Assembly (NCBI GenBank): GCA_907163375.1 | Contig: CAJQUW010002986.1 | Span: 934,001-998,000, forward strand | Source: Prostheceraeus crozeri | Taxonomy: Eukaryota; Platyhelminthes; Polycladida; Euryleptidae | Direction: 5' to 3' | DNA: 64,000 nucleotides | Shown: positions 45,905-57,670 of the stretch, one piece after another | How the letters are laid out: the number at the start of each line of letters is the position of its first letter | How positions within the stretch are numbered: position 1 is the stretch's first letter | Notes under the pieces: generated by a model | Told to the model about the DNA's origin: nothing | Seen by the model: only the letters and a program-made list of their open reading frames with translations | Database searches by the model: none | Translations under genes and position numbers: made by a program

Positions 45905-47598
45905 TTACGGTGAGGATGCACAGCTAGTACATAAAATCTTTTCAATGTGATGCTGGGAGCATACAACCAATGCGCAATTAGCGCAGCGCTTACGAGTTGA
46001 TTTTCCACAACGAGGAACCTGGCACTTTTTCGGTTTGTTGTCATTGGTGGTTGTTGAAGGTATTCTGGCGGGATATCCCATCGATGAAAATGCAGCCTTG
46101 GATTGACGGTAGATCGCTGTAGTGTTATAGCGAGTCATGATGTTGTCATTAGCAAGTTGCAAGGCAACCTGTTTTATGAAAAAGGAGCGAGGTTTGTCGT
46201 ACCCATTCTTCTCCATGATCAAGAAGGAATTCAGCAATGCGATGTCGAGCATGTCGAAGAAATGAAGCAGAGGATACCGCCTTGTCTTTCGGCGACATGT
46301 GAAATCCTCCACTCTTGAGTCCATGACATCAACACCACCTTTACCAGTGTTATAGTCCAAAATAACTTCTGGTTTTTGATCTTCTCTTTCTGATGGCCGG
46401 TTCGTTGTATGATAGCTGCTCATTAGGAGAACATTTTTATTTTTCTTTGGAACATATGATGTCAAGAGGACACGGTGGTCATGATTCCAAAAGTTTCTCG
46501 TTTCATGCACGGGTATGTCTTTTGCATTTTTCATAGCATGCGGAACATCGCGCCGCGAAGCTTGAATTGTCCCCGTCATGGTGAGTCCGCTGTTCAAAAG
46601 ATCGACGCATAATTCATACGATGTAAAATAGCGATCAAAATAAACATTCCGATGACTTTGATGATACGGTTCAGTTAATTGCATGACGATTGTTTTTGCT
46701 AGACCGGTCGCCCTAGCCCCATCAGCTCCATAGTACGGTAACGCATTCAGTGCGTAGCCATTTTCGGCATCGTATAGCCAAAAGACTTTGATGCCATACT
46801 TTGCCGGTTTTTGAGGCATGCATGTTCTGCCTGGGGAATAGCCACGATATGCGTATAATTGTTCGTCGACTGTTATTGAAGATGATGGTATGTAGTAACG
46901 ACGCAGGTTGAGAACAAATAAATCCCAAAACTCTCGGATGGCAGTTAGTTTATCAATTTCTTGACGCTCTCGCCTGTTTATTTTGTTATCAAAAGTCAAA
47001 TGTGCGAGCAAAATTTTCAAACGATTTTTAGAGATGGTGCAGCGGTAAAAAGGTCTACTGTCTGATGGAACGTAGAGGACAGTGATGACATATTGTCACG
47101 ATCGACACCCGCGCGAATAATCACAGCTATTCCTGCTTTCAGTTCATTGAAAGTAAACTTCTTTCCCAGTGCCTTCAATCTTCTGTTGGTATAGCGCAAT
47201 GATGTCCTCAGCATTTCTTCAGTTATGAAACAGCTAAATGACTGTTCCTCGGAGGCAGGAGCAATTGTAGGTCCATCGTGGAAATTGATCACATTTCTGC
47301 TCAGGCGTCTGGGCGGAGGAGCGTTGGGTTTCCATGTTACGCCACTAGGTGATGTCACATCGTCGCCGTTAGAGTTTTCGTTGCTGTCATCGTCGGAGTC
47401 TGAAGAACTGGTATCAATACTGCTTGCTTCTTCAACCAATTCACCATCACTCGATTGCAGATACAAATGTGGTTCTTCGACTGGTTCACCGTCGCTGCTG
47501 CCTGAGGTGTTATCGGAATCTTCGCCATCATCGCTGGATGCTTCATCTTCTCTTTCTTGCCGAAGTCGCAGCACAATGTTTTCGAGCGTCGGACGCAT
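45905..47598 (-). pseudogene. piggyBac transposase, one frameshift
   Basis: Starts at the ATG at 47598 with an acidic, serine-rich N-terminus (about 90 residues). The frame changes near 47040-47060, between the N-terminal domain and the catalytic core; the core then stays open to 45905. Catalytic positions: first Asp in TVDEQLYAYRG, second in NVYFDRYFTSYEL, third in YNTGKGGVDVMD. The C-terminus carries the Cys-rich domain (CQVPRCGKSTRKRCANCALV, then further CxxH/CxxC pairs) that binds transposon ends. The single break and preserved motifs suggest a fairly recent loss. Confidence 0.88.
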
Positions 47599-48379
47599 GT
47601 CAATGTGGAGGACTGAATCATGAAAATAACTTACAACGTTTAGATAGCAGTCTCGATAGTGTCGAAATTATCTCAGACGTCAAGAAAATCAATGAAATAA
47701 GTGACGCAATTCTATTCGAGTTGCTGTGTCTTCCTGCCAGATTCTTCAATTACATCATAGAAGCCACCGGTAGACAAATTTTCCTGAAACTTTTACTGAT
47801 ATCAAGATGACGTACTAAATCTGATGCAAGATAGTTGTTGGGGCACCATTACGCAATTTTGAGACAATCAGAAGTTGTCGATAGTTGGTATCGTTCCGTT
47901 CTGTCAAATTTGTCCATCACTTGAAAATTGGCGTCAACACCAAATTGCCCATTACGTAATAACAAACTTTGTCAGACATTAGGGTTTACATTCTGTTACT
48001 TATTCATGACATCATGATAAGAAATCAAGATGAATTTCAAGAGGAATTTTGAAAAATTGTCAAAAGTGAGGAATGAAGTCCCCAACTTCTCAGGAAATGC
48101 AATTCTACACCTGTAGAGAGGTGGGCCAAATATGACAAAATAATATTTTACCCCATGTTCCATTTGTTAAAATCGATTGATATTATGGGAGAAGTTTAAA
48201 TGATAGAAGTCACGCATGGAAACTTAATTTCAGCTTAGAACAAAAATGACAGCACTGTGAATACTTAGTTTCTACACATGTAGAGAGGTGGGCCGATGAG
48301 GGTTAAGGGGAGCCGACGGAACCGTTTTGTCTTGAACACAATTATCGGCATGGCTGACACGTACATCTTCAATATATCA

Positions 48380-48790
48380 TTGATCTTGCGCTTCAGATAG
48401 ATTACTGCCCTATCTCCCAAGAAAGGCACTTTGAGGAAGAACTACTTCTTTTCCAGAGCTATTGTAGTAGGTTCAGGACTGAAAGTGATAACTGTTTTCC
48501 CTTCCTCGATGTCTTCGTCACTAGGAGATCCTCTTGATGTGTCAGAACATCGGTGCACCTGAACGTCTTTTGGTCTGGACTGTACATAAATTACCACAGC
48601 CTTGCTCCCTAAGTGTATAAAGTGAATCTAGTCCGGAATTTAGACCTACGAGCTCATCGTCAGTGCTCCAGTGATGTAACCCAGTCCGAATTATTGAAGA
48701 TTCGAAAGACACTCCATTTAAATGAATATCCTGAACATTTGCTGAACCGTTTTTTAAAGCAGCGCATTCCTGAACCTGTAACAATATGAC
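48380..48790 (+). pseudogene. Penelope-like element fragment, reverse transcriptase C-terminal part
   Basis: On the + strand codons near 48500-48560 read FPFLDVFVTRRSS, then TSVHLNVFWSGLYINYHS, and VYKVNLVRNLDLRAHRQCSS with LKIRKTLHLNEYPEHLLNRF. This is the 'LPFLDVLVTR...TSVYRKPTWTGQY' block after the catalytic region of Penelope-like reverse transcriptases. In-frame stops are present. It lies just outside the right end of the piggyBac element. Confidence 0.65.
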
Positions 48791-48949
48791 CTGTCGGATG
48801 ACGATTCAAACGTCATCTGCAATAAATTCACTCAACAATGCCAACCTCTTGATGCTTACAGAAACAACTCTAACCAAGCCAGTCTGAACAGTCCTTCTGT
48901 GCGCACCCCAATGGGCTAGTGATGCTGTTAGAGATTTGTTAGTCTAACA

Positions 48950-49800
48950 GTGCTTCTATGCGATCGCTCTTGATTGGGGTAAGAAAGGATTGAATGGAGA
49001 GTGGAGTCATCACCGAAAGAGTGGATTGGAGACACCGGCATTGATTGTGAAACGATCAGAGAGGAATCCATCGACAAGAATCATAACATAACGATTAGTA
49101 AGGAAGTACTCTATCCACCGCACGGCTTCCACATGGATTCCGGGAGATAGAAACTTATTGAGTTGAGTCGGATGCCAAACTAAATATTCATGGGTTTTAT
49201 TTAGCTGAGAAATAACCGGTCATACAGCATGAGAAATATACAAAAGGATGCACAAATGAGAAAGGAGACTCGATTGAATGCCTTTGACATGTCAAGGGAT
49301 GCTGCTGTGAACTCTCCAAACTTAGCAAGCAATAATGATCGAAGATGAATCACATAAGCCAGAACGTCACCTGTGGGACGAGCCTTTCTAATCCATACTG
49401 ACGATCACTTAACAAACCATGGGACCAGAGATGAGAAATAAGGCTTCAGACATCAAAGATTTGAAAACCTTGCTTATATTAGAGGTGATTGCAATTGAAC
49501 ATAATTGCATGGATCACTTATCTCTCCCTTCTTTGGAAGAGAGACTACGTGAGCAACTTTCCAAGAAGCCGGGCACCCACCCACTGCCACAGATGGCTGG
49601 AAGAGTTGAGTGAGCACTGGAGTAAAGCCATGATCTAAATTCCTCGACGATCATATTCTCCGTACGGCAAGAAAAGGTCAAACTACACCAACACTTCTGG
49701 AATCAGGAATAAATTTTTGTTGGTTTTGCTGGCTGAGTCCTTCAATGCATGATAGTTTGAACCCACTCGTAGCAACGAGTACCTGTAGGAAAAAACGCAG
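48950..49800 (-). pseudogene. LINE reverse transcriptase remnant
   Basis: On the minus strand near 49320-49250 codons read FGEFTAASLDMSKAFNRVSF, matching reverse transcriptase motif A (normally DxSKAFDRV; here the second Asp is Asn). Upstream pieces read WKVAHVVSLPKKGEISDPCN, the 'PLPKKGD...NYRPI' block. Downstream VDGFLSDRFTINAGVSN corresponds to motif B, with PQGS lost. Frameshifts and substitutions make it inactive. Jockey/I-type non-LTR element most likely. Confidence 0.65.
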
Positions 49801-49954
49801 CGCCTGCGACTGTCAAAGGATCAAACGATATTGTCCAAAACTGTGGACCATGATTTCGATTATACACAGTAAATGACTTACTCAGGCAACGTGACCTTCT
49901 ATAATCTCTCAATAAGATACTAACAGATATACACTGTAATGGCTTCGGCAAGGG

Positions 49955-50215
49955 TTGTTTTTATTACAATAAAACTAAGCTTGCATGTGTTTTTACAAAT
50001 CTATCCCCCATCCAAGAAGGTACGAAACCATGTTTGCAAATTAGGACGAAGTTTGACCTTGACTTAGACCTTCTTCCACCGGCAACCCACATCAAGCTAG
50101 GCTCATTAACTGGTGAGAATTGTGGTGCTTCCCGATGACAGAATCGAACATGGGACTTCCTCCACTGTGCCAACTGATCTATCCTACTATCTGTTACACT
50201 CAACCGTCAAGTGGT
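49955..50215 (-). repeat. SINE-like sequence with Pol III boxes
   Basis: On the minus strand TAGATCAGTTGGCACAGTGG fits an A box and GTTCGATTC a B box about 30 bp further, closer than in a true tRNA. The sequence continues for about 150 bp and ends near a TTGTAATAAAAACA tract. A tRNA-derived SINE is the best reading. Confidence 0.4.
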
Positions 50216-50503
50216 TTGTTAACGACAATTCACCAATCCCTGTATATAGCTGACATGAAATTATCGCTTTCTTCTATTGACCTGATTTAGCGGTAATTGA
50301 GGAGCTGCATTGATGATTTAAAATGACGTCGTTGCATTTGAAAAAAAGTTCGGTCTACTCAGACTACAGTCTAAATAAAATTAAAAAATTAGAAGCCTAC
50401 ACAGGCGTTATTTTTAAAGCACTGGCGTCACTTTGAAATTAAAAATCCAAAAACATAGTACAACAATTTGTAAGCGTAATTATTGAAAACGAAATCAACT
50501 CAC

Positions 50504-50633
50504 TTTATCACCTCTATTGCCTTTGGTATGACTTTCTTCCACGATGTCCGAAAACTGGGCGCATTTTTATGACGACATGTTTGCAACAATTCATTGGCAA
50601 CGTAAAACAGTATCAGCTGGCGATTTTCATTTG
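50504..50633 (-). CDS. RPRD2: RPRD2-like exon 2: core of CID
   Basis: The acceptor CTTATTGCAG precedes codons for NENRQLILFYVANELLQTCR, the conserved 'LTLFYLANDVLQ' helix of CID proteins. The exon ends at GTGAGT in phase 2. The phase fits exon 1 and exon 3. Confidence 0.88.
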
Positions 50634-53600
50634 CTGCAATAAGATAATGTACATGATAACGCAAAACGAATATTTCAGATCGGAAGTCATGGTGTGCAGG
50701 CAAAGCAGACTTTAGATACCCGTAAAGAATTATTGTGATATATATTATATATTTGCAGCTGTCGTGATTATAGGTAGACAGAACACTAAAACAGTTTCGT
50801 TTTTGTCCATCATCAATCTACTTAAATGAAGGCAGAACATATTTTTATGAACAAGCATTCTTTGAAAACTTTCAAGACATTTCACATCTCACACATTTGA
50901 AAAGCATGTCTTTGAATATTTGAAGGATTTTTTTGGAGTCTCCTACAACTGATATTTCAAATTTATCTGAATTATTCACGTTTTAGTAATTGCAAAAATA
51001 GCAAAATCTTCTTGTCTAACATAATTTTGAAGGTTTAACAAACTTGACAGATGAGAACACTGACTCACAGATCAAACATCTAATGGTATAATTTGGCTAT
51101 TGCTTAAAAGAGGCTTGCTTATATACAGCTCCTCGTTTGGAAAGGCGACCGAAAATAGAGCAAATTGGAAAAAATATGCAAAACACAGTAGCGAATGAAA
51201 TAAAACGTCGACCATTTCATAATTGATCGACACAAGCAGCATCTCGACTTTCAAACAGTGTCCTGCAATTAATAAAATATTGTAGAACACGACGTAGTTA
51301 AAAACAGCGAAGATGCGAGAACGGAAGAAATACAAAGTTAAACAAATGCCGATGAAAATCCAAGAAAAAAATCCAGTATACCATGATAAAGAGAAAGATA
51401 GCCCAATAACCAAATGTAAGTAGCCTATATAACATATATATTACATCAGCATGCAATACATACTCCAAAATGCCAGGATAGGGGAAATACGAACTTAAGA
51501 CCAACGACGAAATGCTAGACTACATTACTGATAGAGATATACATATAATTGAAAAAACTGAAATTTTTAGCTATACGCATGGTAGGAGATAGCAGGGAGG
51601 CACCATGTGGTTGCAAAATTAAATTTTTCGGCTCCTAACTTTATGGCGGGGTCAACTGAGGAAGCATCAAGGCAAGAAAATAAACTGCGAACTTAATCAG
51701 GACATCTTGTTAATCAGGACATGGGAGAAAGGAGGAACTCCCGTTCAGTCAGTAAGATATCAGTTATGAGTGACCTGGAATTCCCACCCATGGGCTTCTA
51801 ATTTGCCTAAAAACAAGGCCTCAGAAAGGTACATCAGTGTCATCCAGGATAAAATCATTAAAAACAAGGACGATTTTTAGATCAACAGATATAGTCTCTA
51901 TACTTTTTCTTAAAGAAGTTCTACGCCTGAAGTGTATTATTACACCCAATCCAAATGAGTTAGTAGAGTTGCTAAATATCAAGTCATAACTCTCTTAAGG
52001 ACTCATTCATCTGTTTCTAAAAAATAAAACTTTGTATAAAGTACAGTGCGGAGAAAACATCCTGTGGAGAAATAAATGTCGGTCGTTCTGTCTAGAAATA
52101 CTCTAAAAGAGTTAATTCTCCCAAAAGCATTCGCACATGAATTAGTCTTGTTGGACAGGCAATAACTACGTACTGCAAGACTTATCTTGGATTTTGCAGC
52201 CCCTTGTTATGATGGTCAAATTCTTAGACGTCCTGTTTGTGGCACCAGCTGCTATGAACCTGCTCTTATGCGGATTTTTGTATAACTTCGGAATTCAGAA
52301 AAGTCAGTTATTAATTGCCTTGGGGAAATTCATACAACTACGAGTAGGTAAAACAAAATGTCGCGCGAGAAAATGCCAGCAAGGCTGGTAAAATGTGAAA
52401 ACAATGATATAATCTCACGTGTGTTGTAGGAATTATTTAGACCTATACATTTTCGATGCATAAAAGCTTTCTCAAATACAGCAAGTGGCAAAATTAAAAG
52501 GGATCAGATGCACTGTGCAAAGCGTGCGTGCAAGCATAACATTCAAGAATAATCTTAAATTCACAACAAAAAATGAGTAGGAAATATTCATCTCACGAAT
52601 CAGCAGATGCATATCTAGATATCATTCACTTCATTTTTATACATTCCTATTTTTCATATCTTATACTTTCGTACGTATGTATTCTTACGTTTCATATGTG
52701 ATCCTGGTGCGTTGACACAACCGATTTGATGTAATGACTGACTAGATGTACGAAAAAAGTGCTCACCATACGTGCATTGCATACCAGAATCATAGACCAA
52801 AAACTTCCAAAAAAATTAAAAATGTGGAATCCTAGAAGCATATCTTAACAGGAAAAACAGGAGGAATGGCTAAAAAAATAGAAGGCCTGTATTTATGACG
52901 ATCAGATATCAATATGACTCATGGATATAAAACATTACATTCACAGTAAAGTCTCATCCTGCTATTACAGCGAGAGAGAAAACAGCGTCCGTCTGGTATT
53001 TCGGCCAATTCTCCGCTCCTCAACTCAGAAGTTGTTTTGATTCATTCATTCTTTGTACATTAAATGACTTAGATAAAAAAGGTGTACAGATTAAAAACCC
53101 AACCAGGTAAGAAAAAATGAAAAACAGAAGATAAGGTAATACCGGTTTGCGGCGGCAATTATGTCAGCTTAATAAATTCAAATTTCTGCATTTTTTCTTA
53201 ATCTATGCCCCTGTTACAAGCGAAGTTTACTTAAAAGTGATGAGACTGATTCATTGTATATCGATGATGCATGATATTAGAGATATCTTAAATTTCGCAA
53301 TATTTTTCCGAATCAAACCCCGAAATTTAGCGCATGCGTCATTCTATGATTCATAATAAATGAAAGCGACTAAGACAATTCCAAGACCTTGTTTTTAAGT
53401 GTAATCAATTATTGATTATTTAACAAAAATTGATTATTGCCAATTTAAGTTCGTCGAAAGACCGAATGCGTCAATAATCTGAAATTGCTATCTTTTCAGA
53501 ATGATCTGTCCCGAAAAGTCTGATGAACACGAGTCTTCTCGACATGATTTCCTAGAAGAGAACCAAAATGAACTGTGAGTGAATACAATGTGATGCTTTT

Positions 53601-54929
53601 CAGTCACACCGCGGCTGTAAGATTTGTCCTGCATGCCATTACGTCGTGCTAAAACGGAAACAAATCTGTCGAGTAAGTTTGAGTATAGCAGCTTATATGA
53701 TATCATTGAAGATGTCATCCACATCTTCGCATACATCCTTGCCATCTTTCGATGTATCGGGAAATATCCGAGTTCCGCATCACTCAAACGTCATTAGCAA
53801 GTCTTCAAAAAAAAAAACCTTGGTGGGCGCAAGTCAAATTCATGAAATTGATCTGGAGTTCAAGGCTAAAGCGAAACATGTGTCCAGCACAATCATTACT
53901 GAGCAGAATATCTCATCTCAACAAGACTCAAGACTAAGCCAAGTGAAACTAGCTATGTCAATGAACTTTTATCAACACATCAATCCTGTTCATCTCTGGA
54001 ATAAGCAGCGAACTAACCTATTCATTCAATTACCTGCTCTCCATAAAAGTCAACAAGGCAACAGATTGTACTAGTAGTGAAGAGATACTCAGCAGAATTG
54101 CAAAATCGTCCTACTAGTACTTTCGAAAGACTACACCAAATTTGCTGAAAAAATCAATTTCAGGTTTTTTCGATGTCATCCAGGCAACATTTCCAAATAA
54201 CAAAACTTTTTTGCTCCATCATTGAATCTAGGAGACCTTCAAACCAACAGTGGTTAGACCGACATCTAGTAAGTCTAGTAGTCTGTAAGAGTTCTGGAAA
54301 AAATGACTTCACGTGATTTTCTTTCTGAAAACCAAATTCTTAAAAAATCAAGTTTACCAAAACATCAGTCCTAAAAATCTCCAAATTTGATTTTCAGAGT
54401 CAGACACCACCTGAGATGCGGTGACTGTATGAAGATACTAAAATTGTTCATGTCTTTTCCAAGATATATTGAAGTGATAATCTCTTCAACGGTCATAACC
54501 AAAGACAGTGGAAGATGTAAAGACTGCAAACCCGTGTGAAATCTGGAAACTGAAGATATCTATGACGAGTACAAAAATAATTTTACTAAATTATTTATTT
54601 TTATTAATTTGACTAAATTTAAAAAAATATCCAAATAACCAAGACATGATTGACAAAGATATGTGAGCAACACATTGAAATCACAAAATGCAAAGAACAA
54701 TCAAGTTACATTAAAAATACCTGCAGAGACAGTGAAAGTAAAAAATGATTGAAATACATGTACCATCAAAGCACAATTTCAGTAATCAAGAAGACGCGAT
54801 AAAAAACAAAGTACGAAATGCCCATAGCATGTAATGAATGAAACAATGACAAATAAATCAGAATCACTGGCCTTAATTTTGGATCACTAATGCCAAGGTT
54901 GGCAATTTATTGCGTAGGATAACAAGTCA

Positions 54930-55902
54930 ATGTCAGGCTTGAATGAAGAGGAGGCCTTGAAGGTCAGCATCTGTGAATTGGACTCTGATTCTCCTATTTG
55001 TCAGCTTCAAGCGGATGAGCAGTTGTTCACACTAGCATTTAGTCCCGAACAATGATTACTGTGTCCACCAGTTATACATGCGGAGATAAGGAAGTGTTCA
55101 GTGTTAAAATATTACATTCTTTGCTCATAACATGCTCACAGATCATATGTACTGCTGCATAAATAGCTTCAATGACACGATTGAAGTATTGTTTCTTCTT
55201 CTCTTCTTCTTCGTGGAAAATGACTCCAGTGGATTATTTTTGGTTTGACTTGTAATTGACATGCGTGACGCTAATATCGAAAAATGCTGTCACTCCACGT
55301 GCCCAGAAATCTCCTGCTTTGATATCCAGTCTTGTTTCAGAACTAGCATTCGTAGGTTTCAGTTGAAACTTCTCATTGTTCAAAGGTAGAAGATGGGGCT
55401 CCTTTGCAACATTCTTAGACTTTTAAACGAGAGTGGTGAGAACGTCTCTGATGTTATTGTGTCTCTGAGAAATAAAGCCACCTTTCTTGCACGTCAAGGC
55501 ATGATTAGTAGAAAATTGTTCGCCACAGGTGCAGTGGCTTGGTAATTCATAAAGAGGCATATCATAACGCATTCGCATGGCGACGCAAAATTCTTGCTAA
55601 TTAAAAAAAATCCGTTCTTGTAACGGTAATGCATTCAACCAAGAACTGGCTCCCTCGTCCTGTGCTTGTTCTACTGTTCTTTTTATTTGCCGTGTTAAAT
55701 TCTCGTCAACCATTATCTTTTTTTCATGTAACTTGCTTGTCTTCATTTCTTCAATCTCTTTATTGCTTTCCTCCTCGTAACAGTTTGAGAGGATGTGGTC
55801 TTGCATTATTATACAGAGAATCAGATTTCCTGTTTTTAATCTCGAGCATTCGTACTGTAACGGTGAGTCAGAGGCGAAAGATGGCGCACTAAGTCCTCCC
55901 AC
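54930..55902 (-). pseudogene. Mobile-element-encoded protein remnant (C-terminal part of an RT-bearing element)
   Basis: On the minus strand codons from 55902 read GGLSAPSFASDSP, then EQAQDEGASSWLNALPLQE, then after a frame change CGEQFSTNHALTCKKGGFIS, RHNNIRDVL, and GDFWARGVTAFFDISVTH. I recall this order (GASSWL...CG..F...HAL.C..GGF...RHN.IRD...F.D) from the C-terminal part of long reverse-transcriptase-bearing proteins repeated in many marine invertebrate genomes. Stops at several points show decay. Confidence 0.55.
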
Positions 55903-56409
55903 GCGGGCAGGAAGAGTAAATAACTGTAGAACCTATTCAGAGAATGGTCCTGGCAAGTCAAATAACGTTGGTAGAAATAGTCATTGAGGAAAAATTCATT
56001 ATTGATATGAAAGTTTGCAACGCAGACATCATTTTTAGTTATCTAGATAACTGGATCAACAAACGATGTAGAGGTCGCAAGTCGTATCCGAGAATCTTTA
56101 CGTTCTGGACCTGAATCCATCAATGGCCTGTGATCGACAAGAGTGAAGGCGCGCCATCAGAAGGCAGCAACCAAATGACCCCGTTCAACGGAGACAAGGA
56201 GGAAAAACGAGGAATCATGTAAGTTGTTGTGCAATGATTGGCCTGCATGCACAAGTTAACACCTCACTTGTCCGAACTCAATGCGTAATAAAACATAAAA
56301 TCAAAATCTTAGATAATTGATCATTTTAAGTCCGATATGGTATTCAAGTTGCTCATAAGATGTTCAAAATGCTCACAACTATATCGCCACAGCGAGGCGT
56401 TAGAGAAAA

Positions 56410-57670
56410 ACATATGCATTGGCTGGTTACAAACAACAAGCAAAGTCAGAACGAAAAATTGATAAAGTACAAGCATAGCCATAACTTAGGAAATACACAA
56501 GGTTATCAAACCAAACTTCACACACGACATAACCACAACTCAGTCAATAGCGCAATACCACCCATAGACCAGTACCGCACCAAACACGTGCTCAGCACAG
56601 CAAAACAACATAGTTCATCATTCAAATCATTTCACACAATCGCCACCAGCAAATCAATTTCAAGCATAGCCATAGCGACCAAGATATTTACTCAATCAAC
56701 GTGACCAACATCACAAACTAATGTCAATGATCCCAAAGGGTGCGCAATTCAGTCCCCATCCTCCTGCATGCCCTGCAACGGACACAGCAGGCTCTCAAAG
56801 TTGACCTAATTTCACGGATTTTACGAAATTTGAACATCTCCTCTACTAATTTCAAGCATAGCCATAGCCGCCAAGATATTTACTCAATCAACTCAATCAA
56901 CATCACAAACTAATGTCAATGATCCCAAAGGATGCGCAATTCAGTCCCCATCCTCCTGCATGCCCTGCAACGGACACAGCAGGCTCTCAAAGTTGACCTA
57001 ATTTCACGAATTTGAACATCTCTACTAATTTCAAGCATAGCCATAGAACCTAAGATATTTACTCAATCAACTCAACCAACATCACAAACTAATGTCAATG
57101 ATCCCAAAGGATGCGCAATTCAGTCCCCATCCTCCTGCATGCCCTGCAACGGACACAGCAGGCTCTCAAAGTTGACCTAATTTCACGAATTTGAACATCT
57201 CTACTAATTTCAAGCATAGCCATAGAACCCAAGATATTTACTCAATCAACTCAACCAACATCACAAACTAATGTCAATGATCCCAAAGGATGCGCAATTC
57301 AGTCCCCATCCTCCAGCATGCCCTCCAACGGACACAGCAGGCTCTCAAAGTTGACCTAATTTCACGGATTTTACGAAATTTGAACATCTCCTCTACTAAT
57401 TTCAAGCATAGCCATAGCCGCCAAGATATTCACTCAATCAACTCAACCAAAATCACAAACTAATGCCAATGATCCCAAAGGATGCGCAATTCAGTCCCCA
57501 TCCTCCTGCATGCCCTGCAACGGACACAGCAGGCTCTCAAAGTTGACCTAATTTCACGGATTTTACGAAATTTGACCATCTCCTCTACTAATTTCAAGCA
57601 TAGCCATGGCGGGCAAGATTTTCACTCAATCAATGCAATCAACATCACAATCAGCATTACCTCTTCATTT
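56410..57670. repeat. Minisatellite array with 179- and 192-bp units
   Basis: The string TCCCAAAGG recurs at 56731, 56923, 57102, 57281 and 57473, giving spacings of 192, 179, 179 and 192. Units differ by presence of a short insertion (CACGGATTTTACGAAATTTG against CACGAATTTG, plus TCC). The left border holds TGCATTGGCTGGTTACAAAC, also found at the border of the inverted copy near 62.3 kb. Confidence 0.9.

Larger units (their letters stand above)
43121..48306. mobile_element. piggyBac-family transposon with TTAA target duplication
   Basis: TTAA at 43121-43124 is followed by CCCTCATCGG; at the other end CCGATGAGGG (48293-48302) is followed by TTAA (48303-48306). The TTAA target and terminal CCCT/AGGG are the piggyBac signature. 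A 23-bp subterminal repeat, CCCACCTCTCTACATGTGTA followed by GAA (43162-43184), recurs inverted at 48270-48292 and degenerately at 48103-48125. The element encodes a frameshifted transposase on the minus strand and contains a nested 2.2-kb transposon. Confidence 0.85.
41100..50503. other. Intron 2 of the RPRD2-like gene
   Basis: Contains a tRNA-like sequence, a TTCGCGAA-rich MITE-like region, a piggyBac element with a nested transposon, two Penelope-like fragments, a LINE remnant and a SINE-like sequence, all listed separately. Confidence 0.5.

Noticed and set aside
47225-47810. Plus-strand frames of 132 and 128 codons
   Set aside because: Antisense to the acidic N-terminus of the piggyBac transposase.
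51072-51504. Hydrophobic minus-strand frames of 113 and 68 codons
   Set aside because: They look like membrane helices, but AT-rich sequence gives Phe/Leu/Ile/Tyr runs by chance; they overlap in different frames with no recognisable family.
56410-57670. CRISPR-like array
   Set aside because: Repeat units of 179-192 bp are contiguous with no unique spacers, and the DNA is eukaryotic.
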